Source: an uncultured Bacillota bacterium (GTDB lineage Bacteria > Bacillota > Clostridia > Caldicoprobacterales > UBA3941). From it: a DNA stretch of 6,598 nucleotides. This document shows, piece by piece, positions 5,678 through 6,598 of this stretch. The translations under genes were made by a program, and so were the position numbers. Positions within the stretch are counted from its first letter, which is position 1. Each line of letters starts with the position of its first letter. The notes under the pieces were generated by a model. It did no database searches. It saw only the letters and a program-made list of their open reading frames with translations, and was not told the origin of the DNA. The stretch spans positions 1 to 6,598 of the forward strand of contig CALGOY010000173.1 in assembly GCA_937960725.1 (NCBI GenBank), given 5' to 3'.

Positions 5678-5695
5678 GTATTGGTTAACTAATAC
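5678..5695. promoter_or_regulatory. Imperfect 18-base palindrome over the tcdA transcription start (possible operator)
   Basis: GTATTGGTTAACTAATAC is symmetric about GTTAAC with only one mismatched pair (5683/5690). It starts five bases after the -10 box, a classical repressor position for MarR/TetR/GntR-type regulators. No regulator gene is in the window, so the binding protein is unknown. Confidence 0.45.
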
Positions 5696-5724
5696 GAATT
5701 TAATCCCAGAGGAGGTTTAATTAT

Positions 5725-6486
5725 ATGTCCCATCCATTTTCCAGAACAGAAATGCTGATAGGTGCAGAAGGGATAAAAAAGCTTCAAGAAAGCAAAGTAG
5801 CTGTATTTGGAATCGGAGGAGTAGGCAGCTTTACCGTTGAAGCCCTCGCCCGCTGCGGAGTAGGTCATCTAGTGCTGATAGACAGCGATGACATCTGCCT
5901 AACCAATATTAATAGGCAGATCCATGCCACCACACAGACTATCGGCCTGCCCAAAGTAGAGGTCATGAAAGAAAGGGTCCTTGAAATAAACCCCCAGATA
6001 AAGGTTGAAGCATATAAGGAGCTATATAACAGTGACAGCGCCGACAGGCTACTGTCAGATGACTACAGCTATGTGGTGGATGCCATAGATATGGTCAGCG
6101 CCAAGATAGACTTAATCGTTCGCTGCAAAGAGAGGAATATTCCGATTATAAGCTCCATGGGGGCGGGAAATAAGCTGAATCCCACTATGCTAGAGGTGGA
6201 CGATTTATATAATACATCCATCTGCCCCCTCGCCAAAGTTATGAGAAGGGAGCTGAGAAAGAGGGGGGTTGAAAGCCTCAAAGTCGTATACTCTAAAGAA
6301 GTGCCGAAAAAGCCCCTGCAGCTTCCAGAGGAATGTCCAGAAAACTGCACTTGTCCAAACAAAGGTAAAGCCCCCTCATTTACCAGGCGCCAAACTCCAG
6401 GCAGCGTTTCCTTCGTCCCGCCAGTGGCAGGGCTTATAATCGCATCGGAGGTAGTAACAGATATAATCAACTATAACGAACAATAA
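5725..6486 (+). CDS. tcdA: tRNA threonylcarbamoyladenosine dehydratase (TcdA, E1-like ThiF family)
   Basis: TcdA (CsdL in E. coli, YrvM in Bacillus) uses ATP to dehydrate t6A at position 37 of ANN-decoding tRNAs to cyclic ct6A; it is cytosolic. The 253-residue length is typical. The N-terminus HPFSRTEMLIGAEGIKKL matches the family. The nucleotide-binding glycine loop is GIGGVGS (29-35), followed by Asp53 in LIDSDD, the NINRQ motif (61-65) with Arg64, Lys77, and DAIDMVSAK (119-127). PIISSMGAGNK (140-150) and the C-terminal PGSVSFVPPVAGLIIASEVV are further family hallmarks. An unusual cysteine group lies at 204, 208 and 210 (CPENCTCPN). The ATG has AGAGGAGGT with nine bases to the start. It is divergent from the QueG-like gene, another likely anticodon-loop modification enzyme. 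In E. coli it works with the CsdA-CsdE sulfur-transfer pair; none is seen here. Confidence 0.95.
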   Translation: MSHPFSRTEMLIGAEGIKKLQESKVAVFGIGGVGSFTVEALARCGVGHLVLIDSDDICLTNINRQIHATTQTIGLPKVEVMKERVLEINPQIKVEAYKELYNSDSADRLLSDDYSYVVDAIDMVSAKIDLIVRCKERNIPIISSMGAGNKLNPTMLEVDDLYNTSICPLAKVMRRELRKRGVESLKVVYSKEVPKKPLQLPEECPENCTCPNKGKAPSFTRRQTPGSVSFVPPVAGLIIASEVVTDIINYNEQ

Positions 6487-6505
6487 ACTACACCTACTAA
6501 TACGA

Positions 6506-6553
6506 AGAGGTTCGGAAAAGGCTTTTATCCTTTAACCGAACCTCTATTTATAT
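6506..6553 (+). terminator. Terminator hairpin downstream of tcdA
   Basis: Perfect 10-base arms AGAGGTTCGG (6506-6515) and CCGAACCTCT (6536-6545) are extended inward by AAAGG/CCTTT after a small bulge, leaving a 7-base loop. The plus-strand tail is ATTTATAT, only partly U-rich. It begins about 20 bases past the tcdA stop, the expected place for its terminator. The bases to the right edge (6554-6598) hold nothing I can identify. Confidence 0.8.
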
Positions 6554-6598
6554 AACGATTCTCATATACTGCTCCCACTTTTGAATACAGTCTCGGTA

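Noticed and set aside
6069..6470. 133-codon minus-strand open frame
   Set aside because: It is fully antisense to tcdA, whose motifs are clear, and it has no recognisable domain.
6548..6598. Possible 3' end of a minus-strand gene entering from the right edge (16 codons, then TAA)
   Set aside because: A second minus-strand frame is also open across the same bases, and so short a stretch gives no family signal. It needs sequence beyond the edge.
1..6598. CRISPR array, insertion sequence, phage or toxin-antitoxin genes
   Set aside because: No regularly spaced repeats, transposase-like proteins, terminal inverted repeats or paired small genes of that kind are present.

Overview
The window looks like chromosomal DNA from a low-to-moderate GC, anaerobic, probably motile Firmicute of the class Clostridia. 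The evidence is strong AGGAGG-type ribosome binding sites, TTG and GTG starts alongside ATG, TATAAT-rich intergenic DNA, a free rubredoxin, a rubrerythrin-like diiron protein and a two-domain CheB. I see no insertion sequence, phage gene, CRISPR array, tRNA or rRNA. Eight protein genes can be supported, one of them cut by the left edge.

Left part, minus strand (1-2596), reading right to left: rubredoxin (2596-2432), an aldo/keto reductase of the YghZ / L-glyceraldehyde-3-phosphate reductase type (2295-1300), a rubrerythrin-like ferritin-fold diiron protein (1193-684) closed by a good intrinsic terminator (582-636), then the first 160 codons of an RbsA-family sugar ABC transporter ATPase (481 to the left edge). 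The three redox genes form a codirectional block consistent with oxygen or peroxide and aldehyde detoxification. Separate promoter-like motifs and a long hairpin between rubredoxin and the reductase suggest they are not one simple operon.

Middle (2597-4016): a 308-base AT-rich divergent region carries promoter-like motifs for both rubredoxin (minus) and cheB (plus). cheB (2905-3921) encodes a complete phospho-regulated chemoreceptor methylesterase/deamidase with a TTG start. No other chemotaxis gene is in the window. Its terminator hairpin includes the stop codon in its loop.

Right part: on the minus strand, an epoxyqueuosine reductase (QueG)-like cobalamin/[4Fe-4S] protein with C-terminal HEAT repeats (5462-4359) is followed after 54 bases by a small coiled-coil protein (4304-4017), probably cotranscribed. 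Divergent from them, tcdA (5725-6486, plus) encodes the E1-like enzyme that cyclises t6A37 of tRNA. It has a strong RBS, a promoter with a palindrome just downstream, and a terminator hairpin. QueG and TcdA would both act on tRNA anticodon-loop modifications, so this divergent pair may be a small tRNA-modification locus, though the QueG-like protein is divergent enough that its substrate is uncertain.

I found no convincing undescribed multi-gene system. The observations most worth a second look are the regulatory dyads and repeats upstream of the ABC transporter, tcdA and queG-like genes, the long U-less hairpin at the rubredoxin stop, the divergent QueG-like protein, and the cysteine cluster in TcdA.
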